A stretch of DNA of 64,000 bases from Winogradskya humida (lineage in GTDB: Bacteria; Actinomycetota; Actinomycetes; Mycobacteriales; Micromonosporaceae). Positions 11,328-19,796 of the stretch are shown here, piece by piece. The notes under the pieces were generated by a model, which did no database searches, was not told where the DNA came from, and saw only the letters and a list, made by a program, of their open reading frames with translations. The DNA lies in assembly GCF_016862215.1 (NCBI RefSeq), contig NZ_BOMN01000059.1, forward strand, positions 21,819 through 85,818, read 5' to 3'. The stretch's first letter is position 1. Each line of letters begins with the position of its first letter. A program made the translations under genes and the position numbers.

Positions 11328-11354
11328 CCCGCGGCGACGTCGTCACCGCGGGCT
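11326..11354. terminator. Bidirectional hairpin terminator between lipoprotein gene and ideR
   Basis: A perfect 9-bp stem (AGCCCGCGG at 11326-11334, CCGCGGGCT at 11346-11354) has an 11-base loop that itself contains GACGTC. It overlaps the lipoprotein stop codon and lies just beyond the end of the convergent ideR gene. Confidence 0.75.
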
Positions 11355-11362
11355 GTCGCAGG

Positions 11363-12064
11363 TCAGTGCGCGTCGACGAAGACGCGGGAAGCCACCTCGC
11401 GCGGGAGGCGGATCTTGTCGCCGGAACGGTCGATCGTGACGCCGTCGCGCTCCTGGGCGACCGTCACGGTGGCGCCGGGGTCGATGCCGGCGGCGTGCAG
11501 CTGACGCAGCACACCGGCGTTGGTCTGGACGCTCTCGCAGATGCGGCGCACGACCACGCTGCCACTCAGGCCGGGGAACGCCAGGTTGCGCTCACTGCCG
11601 CCATTGAGCCCGGCCGTGACGCTCTCCAGCGGTCCGTCGCCGGGCGTGCCCAGAACCTCAAGACCGGGGATCGGATTACCGTACGGTGAGCGCGTCGGAC
11701 GATTCAGCAGCTCGTAGACCTTCTTCTCCACCGAGTCGCTCATGACGTGCTCCCAGCGGCAGGCCTCCTCGTGGGCCTCCTCGTAGGGCATGCCGATGAC
11801 GTTGACCAGGAGCAGCTCGGCGAGGCGGTGCTTGCGCATCACGGCGACCGCGGCGACGCGCCCGTCCTCGGTGAGCACCAGGTGCCGGTCGTTCTCCACG
11901 GTCAGCAGGCCGTCGCGTTCCATCCGGGCAACCGTCTGGCTGACCGTCGGACCGCTCTGATGCAGCCGCTCGGCGATGCGCGCGCGCAGCGGCGGCACAC
12001 CCTCTTCCTCAAGCTCGAGGATCGTGCGCAGGTACATCTCGGTGGTATCGACGAGATCATTCAC
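11363..12064 (-). CDS. ideR: Iron-dependent repressor, DtxR/IdeR family
   Basis: This is a 233-residue metal-dependent transcriptional repressor. The layout is an N-terminal winged helix (1-73), a dimerisation and metal-binding domain (74-140), and a C-terminal SH3-like domain (about 150-230). The metal ligands known in mycobacterial IdeR occur at identical positions: Met10, His79, Glu83, His98, Cys102, Glu105 and His106 (segment ACRWEH). It should therefore bind Fe2+ and repress iron-uptake genes. The GTG start is preceded by GGGAGG, eight bases away. It is divergent from acuC, in the same neighbourhood as sigB, an arrangement like M. tuberculosis sigB-ideR. I did not find a convincing IdeR box in the window. 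Confidence 0.92.
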   Translation of the reverse strand: MNDLVDTTEMYLRTILELEEEGVPPLRARIAERLHQSGPTVSQTVARMERDGLLTVENDRHLVLTEDGRVAAVAVMRKHRLAELLLVNVIGMPYEEAHEEACRWEHVMSDSVEKKVYELLNRPTRSPYGNPIPGLEVLGTPGDGPLESVTAGLNGGSERNLAFPGLSGSVVVRRICESVQTNAGVLRQLHAAGIDPGATVTVAQERDGVTIDRSGDKIRLPREVASRVFVDAH

Positions 12065-12295
12065 GGTGCGGCCCTCCCGACAGCGATATTACCTCGCAGC
12101 CGGGGGTTGACTTCGCGCCGACGAGGTGGGTCACCGAACCCTACCGTGCCTGCGGCTTGTTCACGGGCATGCACCGTGCGAGCGGGCGGTGGTAGTGGCG
12201 GCATTTGTGTGTTGTCCCAGCTGGCGGCGGCCGTCGCCGGGTCGCGGCATCGACCGGGCGGAAAGCTGTCGGACCCCCGTGGTTAAGTGGCTGAC

Positions 12296-13480
12296 ATGGC
12301 GGACGGGACGACAGCAGTGGTGTGGGACGAGGCACTCCTCTCCTATGACATGGGTGATCACCCACTCAACCCCGTGCGGGTGGAGCTGACCATCGCGCTG
12401 GCCCGTGAGCTGGGCGTGCTCGATCGGCCGGGGGTGAGCATGGTGACACCGGTGCCGGCCGACGACGCCGCGCTCACCCGCATCCACCGGCCCGATTACC
12501 TGGAGGCGGTCCGGCTCGCGCCCCGCGACCCGTTCTTCCGCGGCTGGGGTCTCAACACCCCGGACAACCCCGTCTTCGATCACATGCACGAGGCCTCGGC
12601 GTGGATCTGCGGGGCGACCATCGCGGCGGCCGAAGCGGTCTGGTCGGGCGCCGCGACCCGGGCGGTGAACGTGGCAGGTGGCCTTCATCACGCGATGGCT
12701 GCCCGCGCTTCGGGATTCTGCGTCTACAACGACCCGGCGGTGGCGATCGCGCGCCTGCTCGACCAGGGTGCCGAGCGCATCGCCTACGTCGACATCGACG
12801 TGCACCACGGCGACGGTGTGCAGGCGGCCTTCTACGACGATCCCCGCGTCCTCACGATCAGCCTGCACGAGTCGCCCCTGACGCTGTTCCCCGGCACGGG
12901 CTACCCCGACGAGACCGGCGGCCCCGGGGCCGAGGGCACGGCGGTCAACATCGCCCTCCCGCCCGCTACCAGCGATGCCGGCTGGCTCCGCGCTTTCCAC
13001 GCGATCGTGCCCTCGGTGGTGCGAGCCTTCCAGCCTCAGCTCCTGTTCACCCAGTGCGGCGCGGATAGCCACCGCCTCGACCCCCTCGCCGACCTGCGGC
13101 TGTCGGTCGACGGGCAACGCGCGGCCTACATCGCGCTGCGAGAGCTGGCCGACGAGTTGTGCGACGGGAAGTGGGTGGCCACTGGCGGCGGTGGGTACGC
13201 GCTGGTCGAGGTGGTGCCCCGGGCCTGGACCCACCTGCTCGCCGTGGCCACCGGTGACCCGCTCGACCCGCTGACGCCGACCCCGCCGACGTGGCGGAAG
13301 CTGGCCGCCCAGCGCAGACCGGGGAGCGTGGTGCCGGAGACCCTGACCGACGGGACGCCGCCCCCGGTCGAGCGCTGGCAGCCGGGCACGACCCCGGACC
13401 CGGTCGACAAGGCGATTCTGGCTACACGCATGGAGGTTTTCCCGTTGTTCGGGCTCGATCCGCACGACGGTCGAGACTGA
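12296..13480 (+). CDS. acuC: AcuC-type histone-deacetylase-family protein (acetoin utilisation / protein lysine deacetylase)
   Basis: This 394-residue zinc-dependent deacetylase belongs to the class I/II HDAC fold. Visible active-site segments are GGLHHAMAARASGFCVYND (the double-His charge-relay), DIDVHHGDGVQAAFYDD (Zn ligands Asp and His), QCGADSHRLDPL (the later Zn-binding Asp), and GGGGYALVEV. In Bacillus AcuC reverses acetylation of acetyl-CoA synthetase. Here it lies 41 bases before a Pat-type acetyltransferase gene, which strongly suggests an opposing enzyme pair. ATG 12296 is preferred; an in-frame GTG at 12287 is possible. No strong ribosome binding site is visible for either. Confidence 0.92.
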   Translation: MADGTTAVVWDEALLSYDMGDHPLNPVRVELTIALARELGVLDRPGVSMVTPVPADDAALTRIHRPDYLEAVRLAPRDPFFRGWGLNTPDNPVFDHMHEASAWICGATIAAAEAVWSGAATRAVNVAGGLHHAMAARASGFCVYNDPAVAIARLLDQGAERIAYVDIDVHHGDGVQAAFYDDPRVLTISLHESPLTLFPGTGYPDETGGPGAEGTAVNIALPPATSDAGWLRAFHAIVPSVVRAFQPQLLFTQCGADSHRLDPLADLRLSVDGQRAAYIALRELADELCDGKWVATGGGGYALVEVVPRAWTHLLAVATGDPLDPLTPTPPTWRKLAAQRRPGSVVPETLTDGTPPPVERWQPGTTPDPVDKAILATRMEVFPLFGLDPHDGRD

Positions 13481-13521
13481 CAAAAGGGTCTTCGTCCGGC
13501 TGGGAGTGGGAGGCGGTGGTT

Positions 13522-16077
13522 GTGGTGGTGGGTAAGCGGGAAGCCGATGTGCTTCTCTCCGACGGCAGTGCCGTGCATTTGCGGCCTATTACTCCCGGAG
13601 ATGCGGCGGCCATCGTCGAATTTCACTCCCGGATGAGTGACCGCACGCGTTATCTACGCTATTTCTCCCCTTATCCACGCATTCCGGAGCGGGATCTGGA
13701 GCGGTTTGTCAACGTCGACCATCGCGATCGGGAGGCGTTCGTGATTGTTTCCGGGCGCCAGATCATGGCGGTCGGGCGTTATGAGCGGTTGGGCCCTGAT
13801 TCGCCCGAGGCCGAGGTCGCTTTTGTGGTGGAGGACGCGCATCAGGGGCGGGGGATCGGGTCCGTTCTGCTCGAGCATCTCGCCGATGCGGCCCAGGAGA
13901 ACGGGATTCTGCGGTTCGTGGCCGAGGTGCTCCCGCAGAACAGCGGGATGCTGCGGGTCTTCAGCGACTTCGGCTACCAGGTGCAGCGCAAGTACGCCGA
14001 CGGGGTGGTGCACCTCAGCTTCCCGATCGCGCCCACCGAGAAGTCGCGGGAGGTGCAGGACAGCCGCGAGCAGCGCACCGAGGCGCGCTCGATCGCCAGG
14101 CTGCTGCATCCGCGGGGGGTCGCCGTCTACGGCGCGAGCGCGAGCGGGCAGGGGATCGGGGCCGCGATGCTGGCCCACCTGCGTGACGGCGGGTTCACCG
14201 GTGAGGTCGTTCCGGTGCATCGCAGTGCTGAGCGGGTGGCGGGGCTGCCCGCGTTCCGGTCGGCTGTCGACGCGGGCGTTGCGGTTGATGTGGCGCTCAT
14301 CGCCGTACCCCCCGATGGGGTTGCGGATGCTGTTGCCGACGCGGCCCTGGCCGGAGCGGGTGGTCTTGTTGTTGTCTCCGCCGGGTTCGCCGAGGCGGGG
14401 GTGGAGGGTGCGCTCGCCCAGCGGGCGCTGATCGACGCGGCGCGGTCGGCGGGGCTCCGGGTGGTCGGCCCCAACTGCCTGGGGGTGGCCAACACCGATC
14501 CTTCGGTACGCCTGAACGCCACGCTGGCACCGCGCTTGCCGGCCGCCGGGCGCGTCGGGTTCTTCAGCCAGTCCGGGGCGCTGGGTGTGGCGTTGCTGGC
14601 CGAGGCGGAGAGCCGTGGTCTGGGGCTGTCGAGCTTCGTCTCCGCCGGTAACAGGGCCGACGTCTCCGGCAACGACCTCCTGCAGTACTGGCAGGACGAT
14701 CCGGGCACCGACGCCGTCCTGCTCTACCTGGAGACGTTCGGCAACCCGCGGAAGTTCGCCCGGCTCGCCCGCCGGATGAGCCGCGTCAAGCCCGTTGTCG
14801 CCGTTGCGTCGGCCACCCGGCCGCCGGGGCTCGCCGGTGACCTGCCCGGTCCCGACACCAACGCGGTCACCGCCCTGTTCGCGCGGTCCGGGGTCATTCG
14901 CGTCGACACGGTCGCGGAGCTGTTCGACGTCGGCATTCTGCTCGCGCATCAACCGTTGCCGGCCGGGCGGCGGGTCGGGGTGGTCGGCAATTCGTCGGCT
15001 CTGTCGGGGCTGGCCGTCGCCGCGTGCCGGGCCAACGGGCTGGTCGTCGGCGAGGGATACCCGCATGACGTCAGCCCCGAGGCGAGCGCCCACGACTTCG
15101 CCGACGCGCTGGCCGACGCCGCGGTCGACGAGCGGGTGGACGCCCTCGTGGTGGTCTTCGCACCCCCGCTACCAGGGCAGTTGCCCGACGAGGACGCTGA
15201 CTTCGTCGCCGCCCTCAGCAGCGTCGCGCTCGCGGGGGAGAAGCCGACCGTCGCCATGTTCCTGCTCGGGCAGTTGCCGTCCAAGGTGCCGTCGTACCCG
15301 TCGGTCGAGGAGGCTGTGCGGGCTCTGGGGCGCGTCGCCACGTACGCCGAATGGTTGCGCCGGCCGCCCGGGGTCATGCCCGCGCTGTCCGGCGTGGACC
15401 AGGACGCTGCCGAGATCCTGGGGCCGCCGGCCGAGCTGCTCTCCGCGTACGGAATCCGGGTTGAGCCCTCGACCTCGGCCAACGACGTGGCGGAAGCGAT
15501 CGCAGCGGCCGCCGCCCTCGGCTATCCGGTCGCGTTAAAAGCGGCCGGGGGTGCGCTGCGGCACCGCATCGACCTCGGTGCGGTGCGGCTCGCACTGGCC
15601 GACGAGGACGACGTCCGGGTCGCCTACCGTGAGCTGGCCGCCGCGTTCGGGCCGCACGTGCTGGTGCAGTCGATGGTCGCGCCGGGAGTCGCCTGCACGA
15701 TCGACCTCGTGGAGGACCCGGCGTTCGGGCCGGTGGTCGGGTTCGGGCTCGGCGGGGTGGCCAGCGAACTGCTCGGCGACCGGGCCTGGCGCGCGGCCCC
15801 GCTCACCGACCGGGCCGCGGCGGCTCTGGTCGACGAGCCCCGGGCGGCGCCGCTGCTGCATGGATATCGAGGGTCTCAGCCGGTGGATCGGGAGGCGTTG
15901 ATCGACCTGCTGCTGCGGGTCGGGCGGCTCGCCGATGAGCATCCGCGGGTGCGGGCGTTGTCGCTCAACCCGGTGCTGGCCCGGCCCGACGGCTACGCGA
16001 TCCTGCACGCCTCGATAGAGGTCGGTGAGCCCGGCACCCGCCTCGACACCGGCCCCCGGAGATTGCGCAGCGCGTAA
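13522..16077 (+). CDS. Protein lysine acetyltransferase, Pat type: N-terminal GNAT plus NDP-forming acyl-CoA-synthetase-like domains
   Basis: This 851-residue fusion has an N-terminal GNAT domain at about residues 1-165 (acetyl-CoA loop around EDAHQGRGIGSVLLEHL). Next comes a CoA-binding Rossmann domain from about 200 (VYGASASGQGIG), ligase-CoA domains (GPNCLGVAN, FFSQSGALG), and an ATP-grasp segment from about 640. This GNAT-first order is the one described for Streptomyces PatA, the reverse of Salmonella Pat. The phospho-His motif of true ADP-forming synthetases (SHTG) is absent; the aligned stretch reads ASATRPPGLAGD, as expected for a regulatory pseudo-ligase. GTG 13522 is eight bases after GGGAGG (13508-13513). 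Its likely target is acetyl-CoA synthetase (inference). A 34-nt repeat array starts inside its 3' end. Confidence 0.88.
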   Translation: MVVGKREADVLLSDGSAVHLRPITPGDAAAIVEFHSRMSDRTRYLRYFSPYPRIPERDLERFVNVDHRDREAFVIVSGRQIMAVGRYERLGPDSPEAEVAFVVEDAHQGRGIGSVLLEHLADAAQENGILRFVAEVLPQNSGMLRVFSDFGYQVQRKYADGVVHLSFPIAPTEKSREVQDSREQRTEARSIARLLHPRGVAVYGASASGQGIGAAMLAHLRDGGFTGEVVPVHRSAERVAGLPAFRSAVDAGVAVDVALIAVPPDGVADAVADAALAGAGGLVVVSAGFAEAGVEGALAQRALIDAARSAGLRVVGPNCLGVANTDPSVRLNATLAPRLPAAGRVGFFSQSGALGVALLAEAESRGLGLSSFVSAGNRADVSGNDLLQYWQDDPGTDAVLLYLETFGNPRKFARLARRMSRVKPVVAVASATRPPGLAGDLPGPDTNAVTALFARSGVIRVDTVAELFDVGILLAHQPLPAGRRVGVVGNSSALSGLAVAACRANGLVVGEGYPHDVSPEASAHDFADALADAAVDERVDALVVVFAPPLPGQLPDEDADFVAALSSVALAGEKPTVAMFLLGQLPSKVPSYPSVEEAVRALGRVATYAEWLRRPPGVMPALSGVDQDAAEILGPPAELLSAYGIRVEPSTSANDVAEAIAAAAALGYPVALKAAGGALRHRIDLGAVRLALADEDDVRVAYRELAAAFGPHVLVQSMVAPGVACTIDLVEDPAFGPVVGFGLGGVASELLGDRAWRAAPLTDRAAAALVDEPRAAPLLHGYRGSQPVDREALIDLLLRVGRLADEHPRVRALSLNPVLARPDGYAILHASIEVGEPGTRLDTGPRRLRSA

Positions 16078-16203
16078 CCGCGTCGGCCCGAGAAGATTGC
16101 GCGGCGCGTGGCCGCGCCGGCCCGAGGAGATTGCGCAGCGCGTGACCGCGCCGGCCCGAGAAGTTTGCGCCGCGCGTGACCGCGATGGTCGGGAGGGGTT
16201 GCG
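16060..16203 (+). repeat. Tandem repeat, 34 nt unit, about 5 copies, starting inside the pat 3' end
   Basis: Copies begin at 16060, 16094, 16128, 16162 and 16196 (AGATTGCGCAGCGCGT-like, then CCGCGCCGGCCCGAG). The spacing is exactly 34, with increasing divergence in the last two copies. The first copy contains the last codons and TAA stop of the acetyltransferase gene, so the array is a tandem amplification of that gene's 3' end. The remainder, to 16290, shows no gene. Confidence 0.9.
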
Positions 16204-16290
16204 CCGAGGCCGCATGCCGCGACCGGTGCTGCTCCGAAAGGGCCAGTGCGGCGGGTCATATAGGCGTTCATTGCAGCAGCGGGCATGCAA

Positions 16291-16319
16291 AAGACCGGTC
16301 GCGAACCGCGACCGGTCTT
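16291..16319 (-). terminator. Intrinsic terminator of the sigB-type gene
   Basis: A perfect 13-bp stem (AAGACCGGTCGCG at 16291-16303, complement at 16307-16319) has a 3-base loop. Read on the minus strand it is followed by TTTT (16290-16287). It lies 16 bases past the end of the sigma factor gene. Confidence 0.85.
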
Positions 16320-16334
16320 CTGGGATCTGGGGCG

Positions 16335-17354
<1,020 letters not shown>

Positions 17355-17601
17355 TTCAGTCCCCTCCCCGCGTTGACCGATGACGTGCGTTCCCAGCCGC
17401 TTTCCGCGTCCGGTGATCAAAAGTTTGGACCTGAGGGCGTTAAGCGGAGGTGAGGCAAGCCTCCACGTGGCATGAATCAGGGAGAACCCTGAGGTCGCCG
17501 ACCCGACAAAGCGTCCGGATCAGCTGGACATTTCCGGAATCTCGGCAATTACGATTACCTTGCTCGTCCCCGATAATCTGCGAAGAGAACAAGGAGGTCC
17601 G

Positions 17602-18387
17602 GTGGTTTTCAAGCGTTTGATGCAGGCAATGGGCGTGGGCGGCCCGTCGGTCGAGACGGTGCTGACAAACCCCAACTGCCGTCCCGGCGGATTCCTGGAG
17701 GGCCAGGTCCACGTCATCGGTGGTGAGCACGCCGTCGACGTCGAATACGTCTCGGTGGGGCTGCTGACCCGGGTCGAGGTGGAGAGCGGCGACAGTGAGT
17801 ACAACACCGATCAGGAATTCCACCGCCAGCGTCTGACGGGTTCCTTCAAGCTCGACGCGGGGGCGCGCTACGACGTTCCGTTCCGCTTCGAGGTGCCTTG
17901 GGAAACACCCATCACCGAGGTGTACGGGCAGCATCTGCACGGTATGACGATGGGTCTGCGTACGGAGCTCGAAGTCGCCCGGGCGGTCGACAAGGGTGAC
18001 CTGGACGCCGTGGCGGTGCACCCGCTGCCGGCCCAGGAACGGATCCTCGACGCGTTCCTGCGGCTGGGGTTCCGGTTCAGCCGGGCCGACGTCGAGCGCG
18101 GCCGGGTCTACGGCGTGGAGCAGCAGCTGCCGTTCTACCAGGAGATCGAGTTCCACCCGCCGTCGCAGTACGCGGGCGGCATCAACCAGCTCGAGGTGAC
18201 GTTCATCCCCACGCCGTACCAGCTGCAGGTGGTGCTGGAGATAGACAAGCGCGGCGGGGTCTTCACCGAGGGGCACGACGCCTTCGGCCGCTTCGACGTC
18301 GACTATCAGAGCGTCGATCAGGTCGACTGGACCTCGCAGCTGAACAACTGGCTGCAGCAGTCGGCCCAGCGCCGCGGCTTCTTCTAA
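17602..18387 (+). CDS. Spo0M-family sporulation control protein (arrestin-like)
   Basis: This 261-residue cytoplasmic protein of the Spo0M family is predicted to adopt an arrestin-like beta-sandwich fold. It is annotated as a sporulation-control protein because Bacillus Spo0M mutants are affected in sporulation. Conserved family segments are visible: SVETVLTNPNCRPGG near the start, PFRFEVPWETPITEV in the middle, and a C-terminal HDAFGRFDVDYQ. GTG 17602 is set by an excellent ribosome binding site AAGGAGGT at 17591-17598. It is divergent from sigB, and 6 bases separate its stop from the convergent dtd. In a sporulating actinomycete a role in development is plausible but unproven. Confidence 0.88.
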   Translation: MVFKRLMQAMGVGGPSVETVLTNPNCRPGGFLEGQVHVIGGEHAVDVEYVSVGLLTRVEVESGDSEYNTDQEFHRQRLTGSFKLDAGARYDVPFRFEVPWETPITEVYGQHLHGMTMGLRTELEVARAVDKGDLDAVAVHPLPAQERILDAFLRLGFRFSRADVERGRVYGVEQQLPFYQEIEFHPPSQYAGGINQLEVTFIPTPYQLQVVLEIDKRGGVFTEGHDAFGRFDVDYQSVDQVDWTSQLNNWLQQSAQRRGFF

Positions 18388-18393
18388 AAGGCC

Positions 18394-18816
18394 CTAGAGG
18401 TCGAGGATGACGGTTTGCGGGCCCACGTTGATGCTCGACACGAGCATGTGGGCCTGGAACCGCCCTGTCTCGACGTGCGCACCGCGTGCCCGCAGCGCGT
18501 CGACAAACGCGGTGACCAGCGGCTCGGCCACCGGCGCCGCTGCTGCTGCGGACCATGACGGGCGGCGGCCCTTGCGAGCATCGCCGTAGAGAGTGAATTG
18601 GCTGACCACCAGCAGCGGCGCACCGGTCTCCGAGGCGGAGCGGGACCCGTCGAGAATGCGCATCTCGTGCACCTTGCGGGCCAGCTCGACGGCGACCGCG
18701 GCGGTGTCGGTGTGCGTGATGCCGACCAGCACCAGCAGGCCGTCCGTGATCTTGCCGATCACCTCGTCGTCGACCGTGACGGATGCTTCGCTGACGGTCT
18801 GGATGACGGCCCTCAT
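18394..18816 (-). CDS. dtd: D-aminoacyl-tRNA deacylase
   Basis: This 140-residue homodimeric DTD hydrolyses D-aminoacyl-tRNA (and Gly-tRNA-Ala) to prevent misincorporation. It starts MRAVIQTVSEASVTVDDEVIG, typical of the family, and has the active-site SQFTLYGD motif. The second signature normally reads NxGPVT around a cross-subunit Gly-cisPro; here it is NVGPQT, retaining the Gly-Pro pair. Its ATG overlaps the stop of the upstream phosphotransferase (ATGA), making it the last gene of a four-gene minus-strand unit starting at 22201. Confidence 0.93.
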   Translation of the reverse strand: MRAVIQTVSEASVTVDDEVIGKITDGLLVLVGITHTDTAAVAVELARKVHEMRILDGSRSASETGAPLLVVSQFTLYGDARKGRRPSWSAAAAAPVAEPLVTAFVDALRARGAHVETGRFQAHMLVSSINVGPQTVILDL

Positions 18817-19448
18817 CCGCGCACCAGAGAAACCGCTCTGTCGACGACCTCGAGCTCGTCGGGCGTCAGCGTGACGGTCTGACCTCGGCGCTGGGCGGCC
18901 ACGTCGGCGACCAGCCGGCGCGGGTCGCCGGGCGCGATCGCCAGGAATTCGTCGAGGGTCGCGCGGGCCAGGGCGCTCATCGGGTGGTCCCAGAGCGAGA
19001 CTTCCGCGAGGATCAGCGCGGTCATCGCGGTGTCGAGATCAGGGTCGTCCGCGCGGACATTGCACCAGTCGATCACCACCGGCCCACGTGCGGTCATCAG
19101 CACGTTCTCCGGATGCAGGTCGAGGTGCACGATGCTGGTGCCGGCCGGGGCATCCGGCCACGGCGGCAACTCGTGCAGGCGCCGGTGCAGGTCGGCGAGG
19201 ATGCTGGCGCACTCGGCGGGAGGCAGGCCCGAGGTGGCCATCGTAGGACCGTCGAGGCGTTCCAGGACCATGTCGATGCCCGAGGCGCTGTGGACCTCGG
19301 GCACCGGATAGTCCAGAGCGCCGACATAACGCATCGCCTCGGCCTCGGCAGTCACGTCGGCGTCGCGCCGGTAGCGGCGGAGCACCCTGGTGCCGTCGAT
19401 CTCGAAGACGTCGGCCTCACGGCCGGAGGCGAGCAGGCGGCCGGTCAC
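18813..19448 (-). CDS. Aminoglycoside-phosphotransferase-like (APH) kinase-fold protein
   Basis: This 211-residue protein kinase-like fold lies in the APH/choline kinase family. The catalytic loop is HLDLHPENVLM and the metal-binding DFG-equivalent is VIDWCNV. The N-lobe begins GREADVFEIDG, a short glycine-rich nucleotide loop. It is shorter than antibiotic-inactivating APH enzymes (about 260-300), so a small-metabolite or house-cleaning kinase is more likely than resistance (inference). It is coupled by ATGA to dtd and lies 12 bases after the disordered gene upstream. Confidence 0.82.
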   Translation of the reverse strand: MTGRLLASGREADVFEIDGTRVLRRYRRDADVTAEAEAMRYVGALDYPVPEVHSASGIDMVLERLDGPTMATSGLPPAECASILADLHRRLHELPPWPDAPAGTSIVHLDLHPENVLMTARGPVVIDWCNVRADDPDLDTAMTALILAEVSLWDHPMSALARATLDEFLAIAPGDPRRLVADVAAQRRGQTVTLTPDELEVVDRAVSLVRG

Positions 19449-19460
19449 CCGGCGAAGCTA

Positions 19461-19796
19461 TCAGTCGACCGCGCTGCTCGTCGCGTCGCTCGTGGCGCCG
19501 TCGGTCGGGGAATCCATGGAACCCGTGGTGGCGTCGCCGGTCGTGGTCGGGGCGATGCCCTGGCCGTGGCGGGCCTTGGGCCGGAAGCTGTTGGGGCCGG
19601 CGTTGCCCCCGGTCGTCGTCATGATGCCGTGCTCGGGGCGCGGGCCGCCGTTCACGAGCTCCTCCGGGTCGGTGCCCGCCGCGTACGTGCTCGACAGGCC
19701 CGGGTCGGGGTCGCCCTTCTCGGGGCGGTAGGTCGTGGGCTCGTCGAGGACACCCTCGCCGTACGCGCCGTGGCCGATTTCGTTGATGTCGCTCAT
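19461..19796 (-). CDS. Hypothetical low-complexity protein
   Basis: This 111-residue protein has no recognised domain. It is rich in Gly, Pro, Thr, Asp and Ser, has no hydrophobic segment, and is probably largely disordered (for example EPTTYRPEKGDPDPG, then a Thr/Ser/Asp-rich tail). ATG 19796 overlaps the stop of the large GGDEF-EAL gene (ATGA), arguing that it is really translated as part of the operon. Function unknown. Confidence 0.65.
   Translation of the reverse strand: MSDINEIGHGAYGEGVLDEPTTYRPEKGDPDPGLSSTYAAGTDPEELVNGGPRPEHGIMTTTGGNAGPNSFRPKARHGQGIAPTTTGDATTGSMDSPTDGATSDATSSAVD

Noticed and set aside
16060..16203. CRISPR-like regularity of the 34-nt repeat
   Set aside because: There are no unique spacers between copies, no cas genes in the window, and the first copy is coding sequence.
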